Part shown: in pieces, positions 40,513 to 49,016 of the stretch
Numbering within the stretch: the stretch's first letter is position 1
How the letters are laid out: every line of letters starts with the position of its first letter
From: Holophagaceae bacterium
GTDB lineage: Bacteria > Acidobacteriota > Holophagae > Holophagales > Holophagaceae
DNA length: 64,000 nucleotides
Direction: 5' to 3'
NCBI GenBank assembly: GCA_021286765.1
Contig: JAJTBS010000001.1
Location: forward strand, 124,001 to 188,000
The notes under the pieces: model-generated
What the model saw: only the letters and a program-made list of their open reading frames with translations
What the model was told of the DNA's origin: nothing
Database searches by the model: none
Program-made: the position numbers and the translations under genes

Positions 40513-42813
40513 ATGCCTGGCCCCGCCTCCGAACCGATCGACCACCCCCTCCTGCGCAACCTGAATGCCCCCCAGCGGGAGGCGGTGCGCCATGCCCACG
40601 GCCCTCTGCTGATCCTCGCTGGAGCGGGATCCGGAAAGACCACGGTGATCACCCGGCGCATCGCCTGGCTCATCGAGGAGGAAGGTGTCCATCCGGGATC
40701 CATCCTCGCCATGACCTTCACCAACAAGGCGGCCGAGGAGATGCGGGAGCGTGTCCAGCGGCTGGTCTCGGTTCCCGCCGCCCAGATGTGGGTCAGCACC
40801 TTCCACAGCTTCTGCACGCGCATCCTCCGCCGAGAGGGGGAGCGCACCCCGGTGGGCCGGGATTTCGTCATCTTCGACCCGGCGGACCAGAAGAGCCTCG
40901 TCAAGCAGGTGCTGGCGGAGCTGAAGCTGCCGGAGAAGCAGTTCCACCCGAAGAAGGTGTTGGAGATCATCAGCGACTTCAAGAACCGCTGCCTGCTGCC
41001 GGAGGAGGCCCGGGAAGAAGGCCTGGACCCCTGGACCCGCAAGGTGCTCGATGCCTATGACCTCTACCAGCAGGGCCTGAAGAACCACCGGGCCTGCGAC
41101 TTCGATGACCTGCTGCTCTGGACGGAGCGTCTCTTCCGCGATCCGGTGGTGCAGTCGATCTACGGTGAGCGCTTCAAGTTCATCCTGGTGGACGAGTACC
41201 AGGACACGAACCGCGCCCAGTACCTGCTGGTGCAGCACCTGGCGCGGCGGCACCACAACCTGTGCGTGGTGGGCGATGAGGACCAGTCGATCTATGGCTG
41301 GCGCGGCGCGGACATCCGCAACATCTTGGACTTCCAGCAGGACTTCCCCGAGGCCGTGCGTATCGAACTGCTGCAGAACTACCGGTCCACGGAGAAGATC
41401 CTGGATGCGGCCTCGCAGGTGATCTCCAACAACTCGCAGCGGGTGGAGGGCAAGGGCGCCCTGAAGACGGACCTGGGCGTGGGCGAATCCATCCAGTTCA
41501 AGCTCTCGGACGAGGGACGACTGGAATCCGAGTGGGTGGTGCAGCGCATCCAGGAGCTGCGCTTCCTGGACCACGAGGCGAAGGTCGCCGTGCTCTACCG
41601 CGCCAACTGGCAGTCCCGGCAGATGGAAGAGGCCCTGCGCGCCCAGAACCTCGCCTACCGCCTGGTGGGCGGCGTGAAGTTCTACGAGCGCCAGGAAGTG
41701 AAGGACCTCATCTCGTACCTGCGGCTCATCTCGAATCCTTTCGACCTGGTGAGCTTCCGGCGCTGTGTGAACGCGCCGAGCCGCGGGGTGGGTCCCACCA
41801 CGCTGGGCAAGATCGAGGGCGCCATTCCCGAGGGAGGCACCCCGCTGGAAGGGCTGGCCCTCCTGCTGCGCTCTGGCGAACTCAAGGGCCGAGCCCAGCG
41901 CGAGCTGGGCAAGTTCCTGGACCTGTTCCACCGGGCCGCGACGGAGCGGGAGGCCCAGAGACTGGCCGGGCTCGTGAAGTGGGTGCTCCAGGAGAGCGGC
42001 TACCTCCAGAGCCTGGAGGACGAGGCTACGCTTGAGGCCGAGGGCCGCATCCGCAACCTGGAGGAATTCCTCAGCGCCGCGGCGGAGTCGGAATCCCTGG
42101 GCCTCCGCCTCTCGGAATTCCTGGACCGCATCACCCTGGCCGCGGACACCGACCAGCTGGAGGAGGCTTCGCAGCTCAGCCTCATGACTATCCACTGTGC
42201 CAAGGGCCTGGAGTTCCCCTACGTGTTCGTCATCGGCATGGAGGAGGACGTCTTTCCCAACCGCAACGCCCGCGAGACGTCCGACGGCCTGGAGGAGGAG
42301 CGGCGCCTCTTCTACGTGGCCATCACGCGCGCGCAGCGCCGCCTCACCCTCAGCGCCGCGCGGCGGCGGCGCATCATGGGCACGGAGATGCTCTCCATGC
42401 CCAGCCGCTTCCTCCGCGAGCTGCCGGACGCGGCCCTGGCGGCGCCCATCCGCTGGGGCACCGAGCTCTACCAGGCGGGCGAGGGCGTGCGGCCCGGCAG
42501 CTCCTTCGCCCGCGGCGCCGGCGGCGCCTCCGTGGCCACGGAACTGCAGCGCATCCGCAGCTTCTTCGACCGGGTGAAGGAAAGCCCCTCGGCTCCGGCG
42601 CAAGAGCGGGAGGGCGGCCGGTCCTCCGAGCCTGCCGAACCCAGAGATCCGACTGCCTTCGAGGCGGGCACCCGCGTGAGGAGCGCCCGCTTCGGTGCGG
42701 GCACCATCCTGGCTGCTTCCGGCCGTGGCGATGGCCTGACTTACACCGTGCGTTTCGACCAGGGGGGGGACAAGCGCATCATGGCGCGCTTCGGGGGCCT
42801 GGAGCGGACCTGA
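40513..42813 (+). CDS. UvrD/PcrA-type ATP-dependent DNA helicase
   Basis: 766 residues, superfamily 1A. Motifs in order: Q/I LAGAGSGKTTVITRRIAWLI near 35, Ia AMTFTNKAAEEM, II VDEYQDTNRAQYLL near 225, III VVGDEDQSIYGWRGAD near 255, IV LLQNYRSTEKILDA, V MTIHCAKGLEFPYVFVIGME near 560, VI RRLFYVAITRAQRRLTLSA near 600. The C-terminal 80 residues include a short Tudor-like element (VRSARFGAGTILAASGRGDG) as in PcrA, which docks to RNA polymerase. It unwinds 3'-5' in nucleotide excision repair, mismatch repair or replication restart. It has no operon partner here. Confidence 0.95.
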   Translation: MPGPASEPIDHPLLRNLNAPQREAVRHAHGPLLILAGAGSGKTTVITRRIAWLIEEEGVHPGSILAMTFTNKAAEEMRERVQRLVSVPAAQMWVSTFHSFCTRILRREGERTPVGRDFVIFDPADQKSLVKQVLAELKLPEKQFHPKKVLEIISDFKNRCLLPEEAREEGLDPWTRKVLDAYDLYQQGLKNHRACDFDDLLLWTERLFRDPVVQSIYGERFKFILVDEYQDTNRAQYLLVQHLARRHHNLCVVGDEDQSIYGWRGADIRNILDFQQDFPEAVRIELLQNYRSTEKILDAASQVISNNSQRVEGKGALKTDLGVGESIQFKLSDEGRLESEWVVQRIQELRFLDHEAKVAVLYRANWQSRQMEEALRAQNLAYRLVGGVKFYERQEVKDLISYLRLISNPFDLVSFRRCVNAPSRGVGPTTLGKIEGAIPEGGTPLEGLALLLRSGELKGRAQRELGKFLDLFHRAATEREAQRLAGLVKWVLQESGYLQSLEDEATLEAEGRIRNLEEFLSAAAESESLGLRLSEFLDRITLAADTDQLEEASQLSLMTIHCAKGLEFPYVFVIGMEEDVFPNRNARETSDGLEEERRLFYVAITRAQRRLTLSAARRRRIMGTEMLSMPSRFLRELPDAALAAPIRWGTELYQAGEGVRPGSSFARGAGGASVATELQRIRSFFDRVKESPSAPAQEREGGRSSEPAEPRDPTAFEAGTRVRSARFGAGTILAASGRGDGLTYTVRFDQGGDKRIMARFGGLERT

Positions 42814-42858
42814 GCCGACCAAACCCCCCGGGTGGGTGTGACCGAGATCAAATTCGTA

Positions 42859-42886
42859 TTGAGACGCATTCTCGATTGTGTAAACT
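42859..42886 (+). promoter_or_regulatory. Promoter overlapped by Fur-box-like dyad, upstream of tonB operon
   Basis: TTGAGA (42859-42864) and TAAACT (42881-42886) are 16 bases apart, immediately before the tonB-type ATG at 42893. The 15-mer TGAGACGCATTCTCG at 42860-42874 fits the 7-1-7 Fur consensus (TGAtAATnATTaTCA) at about ten positions and overlaps the -35 element, which is where an iron repressor would block transcription. The stretch is AT-richer than its surroundings. The assignment comes from pattern and gene content only. Confidence 0.5.
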
Positions 42887-42892
42887 GGGGAC

Positions 42893-43705
42893 ATGAGGAA
42901 CCCGTCCCCCACTCCAGCCGTGTCAGCCCCCCTCGGGGAGCCGGCCGTCAGGCCCTCCCTGCCGGCTTCCGCGGCCGCTCGAGCGCACCAGCCCCTCCTT
43001 CCCGAGCCGCCCAGCCTTGGCACCCTCCCCCGGGGACCCCGGGCCCGGGTATGGTCCCTGTCGGTGGCGACCTACGGCGGCCTCATCTCCAGCGCCCTGG
43101 CCCTGGCCGTGGCTGCCCCTGTGACATCCCCCCCCATCCGGACCGTGACGGTGAGCTTGGAGACCCTGGAGGAGGCCGCCCCCGCGCCGCCCCCGCCCCC
43201 TGGGCCTGCCCATGCCGCCCGGACCGAGGCGCCAGTCAGGTCCGAGGAGCCTTCCCACCTCCGAGAACCTGAGGCGCCGCGCCCGGTGGCAACCGCGACT
43301 CCCTCGATCGCCGCTGGTGGCCAGACCTCCGGGGGGCCGGGAGGACAGGCGGGTGGGGTGGCCGGAGGTGCGGTGGGTGGGCCGTCGGGGGGTGTCGTGG
43401 GGGGCGTGGGGACGGCCGCGGTGGTTCCGCCCTGTTTCGATGCCGCCTACCTGCAGAATCCCGAGCCGGGCTATCCCCTGCTTTCCAAGCGCCTGGGGGA
43501 GGAGGGCCGGGTGATCCTCCGGGTGCTCGTCAATCCCGAGGGCCTCGCCGAGAAGGTGGAGGTCCGTCAGAGCAGCGGCCATGCCCGCCTCGACCAGGCG
43601 GCCCTCGGCACCGTCCGCCGCTGGCGCTTCACCCCGGCCCGTCGGGGCGCTGAGCGGCTGGCCGCCTGGGTCCTCGTGCCCCTCTCCTTCCAACTGGACG
43701 CCTGA
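42893..43705 (+). CDS. TonB-family energy transducer
   Basis: 270 residues. A membrane helix near residues 55-80 (ARVWSLSVATYGGLISSALA and continuation) follows a cytoplasmic N-terminus. A periplasmic linker rich in Pro, Ala and Gly covers about 85-180 (including GGQTSGGPGGQAGG). The C-terminal TonB domain covers about 190-270: NPEPGYPLLSKRLGEEGRVI, VNPEGLAEKVEVRQSSGHAR and RRWRFTPARRG, matching the YP-x-x-AxxxxxEG-V-L pattern. It transmits inner-membrane proton motive force to the receptor encoded 66 bases downstream. No ExbB/ExbD genes are in this operon. Confidence 0.88.
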   Translation: MRNPSPTPAVSAPLGEPAVRPSLPASAAARAHQPLLPEPPSLGTLPRGPRARVWSLSVATYGGLISSALALAVAAPVTSPPIRTVTVSLETLEEAAPAPPPPPGPAHAARTEAPVRSEEPSHLREPEAPRPVATATPSIAAGGQTSGGPGGQAGGVAGGAVGGPSGGVVGGVGTAAVVPPCFDAAYLQNPEPGYPLLSKRLGEEGRVILRVLVNPEGLAEKVEVRQSSGHARLDQAALGTVRRWRFTPARRGAERLAAWVLVPLSFQLDA

Positions 43706-43771
43706 AGTCCGCCCCATGCCCATGCCGGCCCCGCCCCGGGGCCCGGGAGCCCCCTGCCTGAAAGGTTGACC

Positions 43772-45898
43772 ATGTCCCCCACCCTCCTGCTTTCCCTGCT
43801 CGCCTGCTTCTCGTCGCAGGAGCCCCCCGCCCAGGTCCCCCCAGTCGCGGAGACCGCCCTTCCCGAGGTGAAGGTGAAGGGGAAGCAAGCCAAAGAAAGG
43901 GAGCGCGCCGATGGTCCCGTGAAGGGCTACCGGGCGCGGCGTTCCGCCACCGTCACCAAGACGGACACGCCCCTGCGGGATGTGCCGCAGTCGGTGCAGG
44001 TGGTGCCGGAAGCGCTCGTGAAGGACCAGGGCATGAAGAGCATGGCCGAGGTCATCCGCTACGTTCCCGGGGCCTCCATGAACCCTGGCGAGGGGGGGCG
44101 CGACCAGCCGGTGCTCCGGGGCATCAGCACCACCTCGGATTTCTTCGTGGACGGCCTGCGGGATGATGCCCTCTACTTCCGGGATCCCTACAACGCGGAG
44201 CGCATCGAGATCCTGAAGGGGCCCAGCGGCATGACCTTCGGCCGCGGCGGCGGCGGCGGCGTGGTCAACCGGGTGACCAAGCGGCCCCTCGAACAGCCTC
44301 TCGCCCAGGCCGAGCTGAGCCTCGGCAGCTGGGACGACAAGCGCGGCAGCGTGGACTACAGCGACCGCTTCGGTGCCGCGGGGTTCCGGGTGAATGCGGT
44401 GGCCGAGGACGCCAAGGGCTTCCGCGACGGGTTCAAGCTGCGCCGCTCGGGCCTCAATCCCGTGCTGGAATTCGACCTGGGCCAAGACACTCTGGCGCTC
44501 ATCGGGGTGGAGCATTTCGAGGACCGGCGCACCACGGATCGCGGCATCCCCGCCCTCAGCGGACGGCCCCTGGAGGGTGCCACCGCGACCTTCTTCGGCG
44601 ACCCGACCCAGAGCCCCAGCGCGGCGGTGGTGGACGCGCTCGCCGCCAAGGTGGAGACCAGCCTCGCGCCGGGCCTGCTGCTCCGCAACGCCTTCCGGGC
44701 CACCCGCTACGACACCCTGCGGCAGAACATCCAGCCCAACAGCGTGGTGGACCCTGCGACGCGGCAGCTCAAGATCTCGGCTTACAGCCAGGCCAACCTC
44801 CGCACCAACCTCTTCAACCAGACCGAGGTCGAGGTGCGGGGCCAGGTCGGCGGCGTGGAGCACCTGCTGCTGGCGGGCCTCGAACTGGGCCATCAGGACA
44901 GCGACAACACCCGCCTGACCGGGTATTTCGGCGCTTCCACCACCGCCACGGTCAACGCGGCCAACCCATCTGCCTCGGTCACCCGCTGGGCCCCTGCCGC
45001 GAGCGACACCAACAACAAGGTGGCCGCCAACATCGCGGCCCTCTACGTCCAGGACCAGATCACGCTGTCCCAGCAGTGGAAGGCCGTGCTGGGCCTCCGC
45101 TACGACCGTTTCAGCGTGTCCCTGGACGACCGCAATGCGGTCAATGTGGATCTGGCCCGCACGGACAAGGCCTTTTCGCCGAGGGCCGGCCTCATCTACC
45201 AGCCCAGCGCCTCCGCCTCGTATTACGCCAGCACCAGCTATGCTTTCCTGCCCAGCAGCGAGACCCTGTCCCTCAGCGTGAGCAATGCCGACCTGAAGCC
45301 GGAGAAGGCCACCAATTGGGAGCTGGGCGGCAAGTGGGACCTCAGCGCCGGGTTCTCTCTAACTGCCGCCGTGTTCCGCCTGGATCGCGCTGATGTGAAG
45401 AGCAAGGACCCCAACGATCCGACCAAGCTGGTGCTCTCTGGCCTCCAGCGCACGGAAGGCGTGGAAATCGGCTTCCAGGGCCAGGTCACGGGGCGGTGGC
45501 AGGTCTACGGCGGGTTCGCCCACCTCGATGCCAGCGTGGTGAAGGCCACGGGTGGCAGCGCCACCGCCGCGCCTGTGCCCGCTGGAACCCAGGTGCCCCT
45601 GGTGCCCCGGAATGCCGCCACCTGGTGGAACAAGGTGGACCTGGCCGGCGGCTGGGCCCTGGGGCTGGGCCTGGTTCATCAATCCGGAACCTACGCCAGC
45701 ACCACCAACACCGTGGCCCTGCCCGCCTTCACCCGCGCCGATGCGGCGGTCTACTACGCCTTCGGCAGGCAGAACCGCCTGTCCCTGAATGTCGAGAACC
45801 TGTTCGACCGCCGCTACTACCCCACGGCCGGCAACGACTACAACATCACCGTCGGCTCGCCCCGTCGCGCGCAGCTCAGCCTCGCCTGCCGCTTCTGA
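43772..45898 (+). CDS. TonB-dependent siderophore receptor, Fiu-like
   Basis: 708 residues from ATG 43772, with an AAAGG site before it; a TTG at 43766 is an unlikely alternative. A short signal (MSPTLLLSLLACFSSQ) is followed by a plug domain: TDTPLRDVPQSVQVVPEALV, QPVLRGISTTSDFFVDGLRD, AERIEILKGPSGMTFGRGGG. The plug region resembles catecholate receptors of the Fiu type, whose plug has the same RG-x-FVDGVRD and GRGGGGG motifs. A 22-strand barrel with terminal aromatic RRAQLSLACRF ends the protein. It should import ferric catecholate or related siderophores across the outer membrane. It is the middle gene of a tonB-receptor-PepSY operon; the next ATG overlaps this stop by one base. Confidence 0.9.
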   Translation: MSPTLLLSLLACFSSQEPPAQVPPVAETALPEVKVKGKQAKERERADGPVKGYRARRSATVTKTDTPLRDVPQSVQVVPEALVKDQGMKSMAEVIRYVPGASMNPGEGGRDQPVLRGISTTSDFFVDGLRDDALYFRDPYNAERIEILKGPSGMTFGRGGGGGVVNRVTKRPLEQPLAQAELSLGSWDDKRGSVDYSDRFGAAGFRVNAVAEDAKGFRDGFKLRRSGLNPVLEFDLGQDTLALIGVEHFEDRRTTDRGIPALSGRPLEGATATFFGDPTQSPSAAVVDALAAKVETSLAPGLLLRNAFRATRYDTLRQNIQPNSVVDPATRQLKISAYSQANLRTNLFNQTEVEVRGQVGGVEHLLLAGLELGHQDSDNTRLTGYFGASTTATVNAANPSASVTRWAPAASDTNNKVAANIAALYVQDQITLSQQWKAVLGLRYDRFSVSLDDRNAVNVDLARTDKAFSPRAGLIYQPSASASYYASTSYAFLPSSETLSLSVSNADLKPEKATNWELGGKWDLSAGFSLTAAVFRLDRADVKSKDPNDPTKLVLSGLQRTEGVEIGFQGQVTGRWQVYGGFAHLDASVVKATGGSATAAPVPAGTQVPLVPRNAATWWNKVDLAGGWALGLGLVHQSGTYASTTNTVALPAFTRADAAVYYAFGRQNRLSLNVENLFDRRYYPTAGNDYNITVGSPRRAQLSLACRF

Positions 45899-46584
45899 TG
45901 GGCACCCACCGCTTCCAGAGGCTCTCGCGTGAGGATCTGCCTGGCGGATTCCCACCGCTGCCACGGCCTTCGAGGAAGGCGGCCCTCCTGCGTCTGCTGC
46001 GCAGGGTCCACGCATGGGTGGGACTGGGAGGCGCCGCGTTCGGGCTGCTGTTCGGCCTCACCGGCTTTCTCCTGAACCACCGCGGCGTGATGAAGATCGA
46101 GGCGGGCCAGATCCAGGAACGCAAGGTGGTGGTGGAGTTCGCCGAAGCCCCCGCCAGCCCGGAGATCCTGGCCCGGGACCTGGCGGCCCGGTTCAACGTG
46201 CCCATGAGCCGCGTGAAGTGGCTCATCAAGGCAGGCAGGCCGGGCCGGATGGGCGGAGCTCCGGTCAAGGTCGCCGAGCAGTGGACCGTGGCCTTCCTCG
46301 GGCACGCCCACTTCGCCTTGGCCACGTACACCCCCGGCAATCGCACGGTGGAACTGGAGCAGAAGGACGCCAGCTTCGTCCAGACCCTGAAGCGCCTCCA
46401 CAAAGGGGACGGTGGGCAGGTTGGATGGATCCTGCTCACGGATGCCTTCGCGGGCGCCCTGGTCTTCCTGACCCTCTCCGGTGCCCTGCTCTGGACCCGG
46501 CTGGCAGGGCCGAAGCTGCTGGCCGCGGGGCTGGCGATCGGTGGGCTTCTCGCCGCGGTCCTAGTGGCCAGCCGTGCCTGGTAG
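45898..46584 (+). CDS. PepSY-associated membrane protein of iron-uptake operon
   Basis: 228 residues. One helix near 40-60 (VHAWVGLGGAAFGLLFGLTG) carries the RxxHxWxG opening of PepSY-TM (PiuB-type) proteins; a PepSY-like periplasmic part lies about 60-180 (LAARFNVPMSRVKWLIKAGR); two more helices follow at the C-terminus (WILLTDAFAGALVFLTLSGA and LLAAGLAIGGLLAAVLVASR). It is short compared with full PiuB ferric reductases (around 370-500 residues). Relatives are thought to reduce or process ferric siderophores at the inner membrane. It is translationally coupled to the receptor (TGATG). Its 3' end overlaps the convergent SRPBCC gene by 24 bases. Confidence 0.78.
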   Translation: MGTHRFQRLSREDLPGGFPPLPRPSRKAALLRLLRRVHAWVGLGGAAFGLLFGLTGFLLNHRGVMKIEAGQIQERKVVVEFAEAPASPEILARDLAARFNVPMSRVKWLIKAGRPGRMGGAPVKVAEQWTVAFLGHAHFALATYTPGNRTVELEQKDASFVQTLKRLHKGDGGQVGWILLTDAFAGALVFLTLSGALLWTRLAGPKLLAAGLAIGGLLAAVLVASRAW

Positions 46585-47055
46585 GCCGGCGGCGCTGGGC
46601 GGGGTGAACCGCTCCTCCAGGGCCCGCTTCCGGAATTCGAAGATCCGCGCGATGTCCCGCCGCACCCAGAGGGCGGTGGCGATTCGCCCCGCGAGGCCCC
46701 AGCCCACCCGGTAGCGGACCGTGTCGGTCATGCGGGTGCCGCCGCCGGGCAGATCCTCGAAGCGGTGGGTGTGGTGCCACAGGGCGTAAGGGCCCGCGAT
46801 CTGGCGATCGACGAAGCGCTCGCCGGGCACGAAGGTCTCGATGAGCGTCCGCCAGCGGAGGGGCCATCCGCGCACGGTGATCCGGTAGTCGAAGAGGGCA
46901 CCTTCACCCCGCGGCAGTGGCCGGGACGTGAGCACCTCGAATCGGAGCCAGGGTGGCGTCAGCACCTCGAGGTTGGCGGGATCCGAGAAAAAGCCGAACA
47001 CCTCGGCCCGGGGTGAGGGGAGATCCTGCACGGCGATGAAGACCTCCTCCCTCAC
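46561..47055 (-). CDS. SRPBCC (START-like) ligand-binding protein
   Basis: 164 residues from a GTG at 47055. The START/Bet v1 fold is recognised by its opening (EEVFIAVQDLPSPRAEVFGF), the helix-strand block DPANLEVLTPPWLRFEVLTS, and the closing helix WVRRDIARIFEFRKRALEER. This subgroup (CoxG/SRPBCC family near cell-division inhibitor SulA-annotated proteins) usually accompanies a TIGR01777 epimerase, as here. The ligand is unknown. The GTG overlaps the stop of the upstream yfcH-like gene (GTGA), so the two are translationally coupled. The 3' end overlaps the PepSY gene from the other strand. Confidence 0.75.
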   Translation of the reverse strand: MREEVFIAVQDLPSPRAEVFGFFSDPANLEVLTPPWLRFEVLTSRPLPRGEGALFDYRITVRGWPLRWRTLIETFVPGERFVDRQIAGPYALWHHTHRFEDLPGGGTRMTDTVRYRVGWGLAGRIATALWVRRDIARIFEFRKRALEERFTPPSAAGLPGTAGH

Positions 47056-47966
47056 AGCAGGTCCTCCAACGCCGCCGACGCCGAGGGGAAGCGGAACCGG
47101 AACCCCAGGGATTGGGCGCGGGCGGGCAGGACGAAGGCGCCCTGCAGCAGGAGGGCCTCCGCCATCTCGCCCAGCAGCAGCCGGGTGGCCAGGGTGGTGA
47201 GGAAGCCGGGAACGGGCAGCAGGGGCCGCCGCAACCGCCGGGCGATGAGGCGGGTGAAGGCCCCGTTGCCGAGGGGCTCGGGGGCCGTGCCGTTGAAGGC
47301 GCCGGACCAGGCCGGATTCCGCGCAGCCTCGACCAGCATGGCCACCAGGTCGTCGATGTGGATCCAGCTCAGGCCCTGGGTTCCCGAGCCCAGCTTGCAG
47401 CCCGCGAACCACCGCACCGGCAGCGCCATTTTCGGCAGCGCACCGCCCTCCCGGTCCAGCACCACGCCGATGCGGACCAGGGCCACGCGCACGCCGAGGG
47501 GGGCGGCGGCCATGGCTTCCGCCTCCCAGGATCGGCAGACTTCCGCGAGGAAGCCCGAGCCCGGTCCGGTGCCTTCGTCCACAGGCCGCTCGTCCCGAGG
47601 GATGTAGTAGCCGATGGCCGAGGCGCTGACGAGGGCCTGCGGCGGCCGCTCGCAGCTTCGCATGGCCTCGACCAGACGGGCGGTGGTCCTGGTCCGGCTG
47701 TCCCGGATGGCGGCTTTCCTGGAGGCGCTCCAGCGCCGGTCGGCGATGCCTTCACCAGCCAGGTTGATGACCGCGTCCGCTCCCTCCAACAGCGTCGGCA
47801 GCTCTTCCCAGCCATGGGCCGAAGCCCCGGCCGGCACATGGAGGGTGGCGGGATTCCGCGTGAGGACCTGCACCTGGACCCTCTGGTCCAGCAGGGCGCG
47901 GACCAGTCGCCGTCCCACCAGGCCTGAGCCCCCTGCCACCACTGCTCTTCTCAGGCCAGGTTCCAT
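47052..47966 (-). CDS. TIGR01777 / YfcH-like NAD(P)-binding epimerase
   Basis: 304 residues from ATG 47966, preceded by GGAG. Rossmann start RRAVVAGGSGLVGRRLVRAL, then ADAVINLAGEGIADRRWSAS near 65-85 and ASAIGYYIPRDERPVDEGTG, then WIHIDDLVAMLVEAA near 205 and the C-terminal DUF1731-type region (PGFLTTLATRLLLGEMAEAL ...GFRFRFPSASAAL). This is the SDR39U1/YfcH subgroup with no proven reaction. Neighbouring SRPBCC plus TIGR01777 pairs occur in several phyla. The start sits just downstream of an AT-rich block (47977-48008) that may hold the promoter. Confidence 0.88.
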   Translation of the reverse strand: MEPGLRRAVVAGGSGLVGRRLVRALLDQRVQVQVLTRNPATLHVPAGASAHGWEELPTLLEGADAVINLAGEGIADRRWSASRKAAIRDSRTRTTARLVEAMRSCERPPQALVSASAIGYYIPRDERPVDEGTGPGSGFLAEVCRSWEAEAMAAAPLGVRVALVRIGVVLDREGGALPKMALPVRWFAGCKLGSGTQGLSWIHIDDLVAMLVEAARNPAWSGAFNGTAPEPLGNGAFTRLIARRLRRPLLPVPGFLTTLATRLLLGEMAEALLLQGAFVLPARAQSLGFRFRFPSASAALEDLL

Positions 47967-48178
47967 CGAGGTCGCTCCATGTCCAAATATACAGCTAGAC
48001 AAAAAAGGTTCCTAGAGGCAATCACAGTCCCGTCGGGGGCTCCAGCCCGTGGGAGAGCCGGGTCGCCGCCAGGGACGGCAAGAAGCCATCTTGGATCGCA
48101 GCCTTCTCGCCTGTGGCCCTTCCCGTGGGCCCAGGAGACCATGGGGATTCGATCTCCCTCGATCCAGGAAGCCTCCCC

Positions 48179-48952
48179 ATGCTGCTGCGCCCGATCCTTT
48201 ACCTGTCCATCCCCCTGCTGCTGCAGGCCCTTCCTCCGGATCAGCCCCCCGCGGACGCCGTCCGCACCGCCAGCGGGTTGACCTTCCAGGTGGTCCACCC
48301 GGGCCGGGAGGGCGCCCATCCCACGGCCACGGACTTCGTGCGGGTGCATTTCGTGGGCTGGGACGGGGAAGGCAAGACCTTCGCCAACACCCGTGCCGAT
48401 GGCGAGGGGCCCTGCGTCAACCTGGCGCGCATCATGCCCGGCATGCGGGAGAGCCTCCTGGCCATGACCGCCGGAGAGCGGCGCCGGCTCTGGATTCCGG
48501 AGGCCCTGGCCTTCGCCGGGGCCAAGGGCCGGCCTGCGGGCATGGTGTCCATGGACCTGGAGCTGCTGGAGATCCTGCCGCCCCCCAGCCAGGCGCCGGC
48601 GGATGTGGCGGCGCCGGGCCCCGACGCGCAGGTGCTGCGCTCCGGTCTGGCCTTCAAGGTGCTCCGGCCGGGCACGGGCCAGGCGCACCCCAACCGGTCC
48701 AGCTGGGTGTCCGTGCACTACACGGGCTGGACCACGGACGGGAAGCTGTTCGACACCTCGATCACCAAGGGGTCGGCGCCCTCGCTGCGCCTGAAGGAAA
48801 CCATCGAGGGGTGGATCGAGGGCCTGCAGCTCATGACCGTCGGCGAGCGGCGCCGGTTCTGGATCCCCCAGAAGCTGGCCTACCGGGGCCAGTCCGGCAT
48901 GCCCGCGGGCATGCTGGTGTTCGATGTGGAGCTGGTGGGGTTCCATGATTAG
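48179..48952 (+). CDS. Exported double-domain FKBP-type peptidyl-prolyl isomerase
   Basis: 257 residues from ATG 48179, which follows an AGGA site. A signal peptide (MLLRPILYLSIPLLLQALPP) is followed by two FKBP domains: about 25-130 (DFVRVHFVGWDGEGKTFANT, RIMPGMRESLLAMTAGERRR) and 145-255 (SWVSVHYTGWTTDGKLFDTS, IEGWIEGLQLMTVGERRRFW). The second matches the canonical VHYTG-W-DG-FDSS active site well; the first has FVGW and FANT substitutions, so it may be a weaker isomerase or a chaperone-like copy. It probably folds periplasmic proteins. A single gene, divergent from the yfcH-like gene. Confidence 0.9.
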   Translation: MLLRPILYLSIPLLLQALPPDQPPADAVRTASGLTFQVVHPGREGAHPTATDFVRVHFVGWDGEGKTFANTRADGEGPCVNLARIMPGMRESLLAMTAGERRRLWIPEALAFAGAKGRPAGMVSMDLELLEILPPPSQAPADVAAPGPDAQVLRSGLAFKVLRPGTGQAHPNRSSWVSVHYTGWTTDGKLFDTSITKGSAPSLRLKETIEGWIEGLQLMTVGERRRFWIPQKLAYRGQSGMPAGMLVFDVELVGFHD

Positions 48953-49016
48953 CCCACTTCCGCAGTAAACTGGCGCCTGGCTTTGAGTCCCGTGGACTCC
49001 ACCCGCCGAGGCGACC

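Noticed and set aside
39556-43023. A 1155-residue minus-strand frame
   Set aside because: Covers the helicase and the chemoreceptor end in antisense and spans tRNA-Leu(TAA); no homology pattern.
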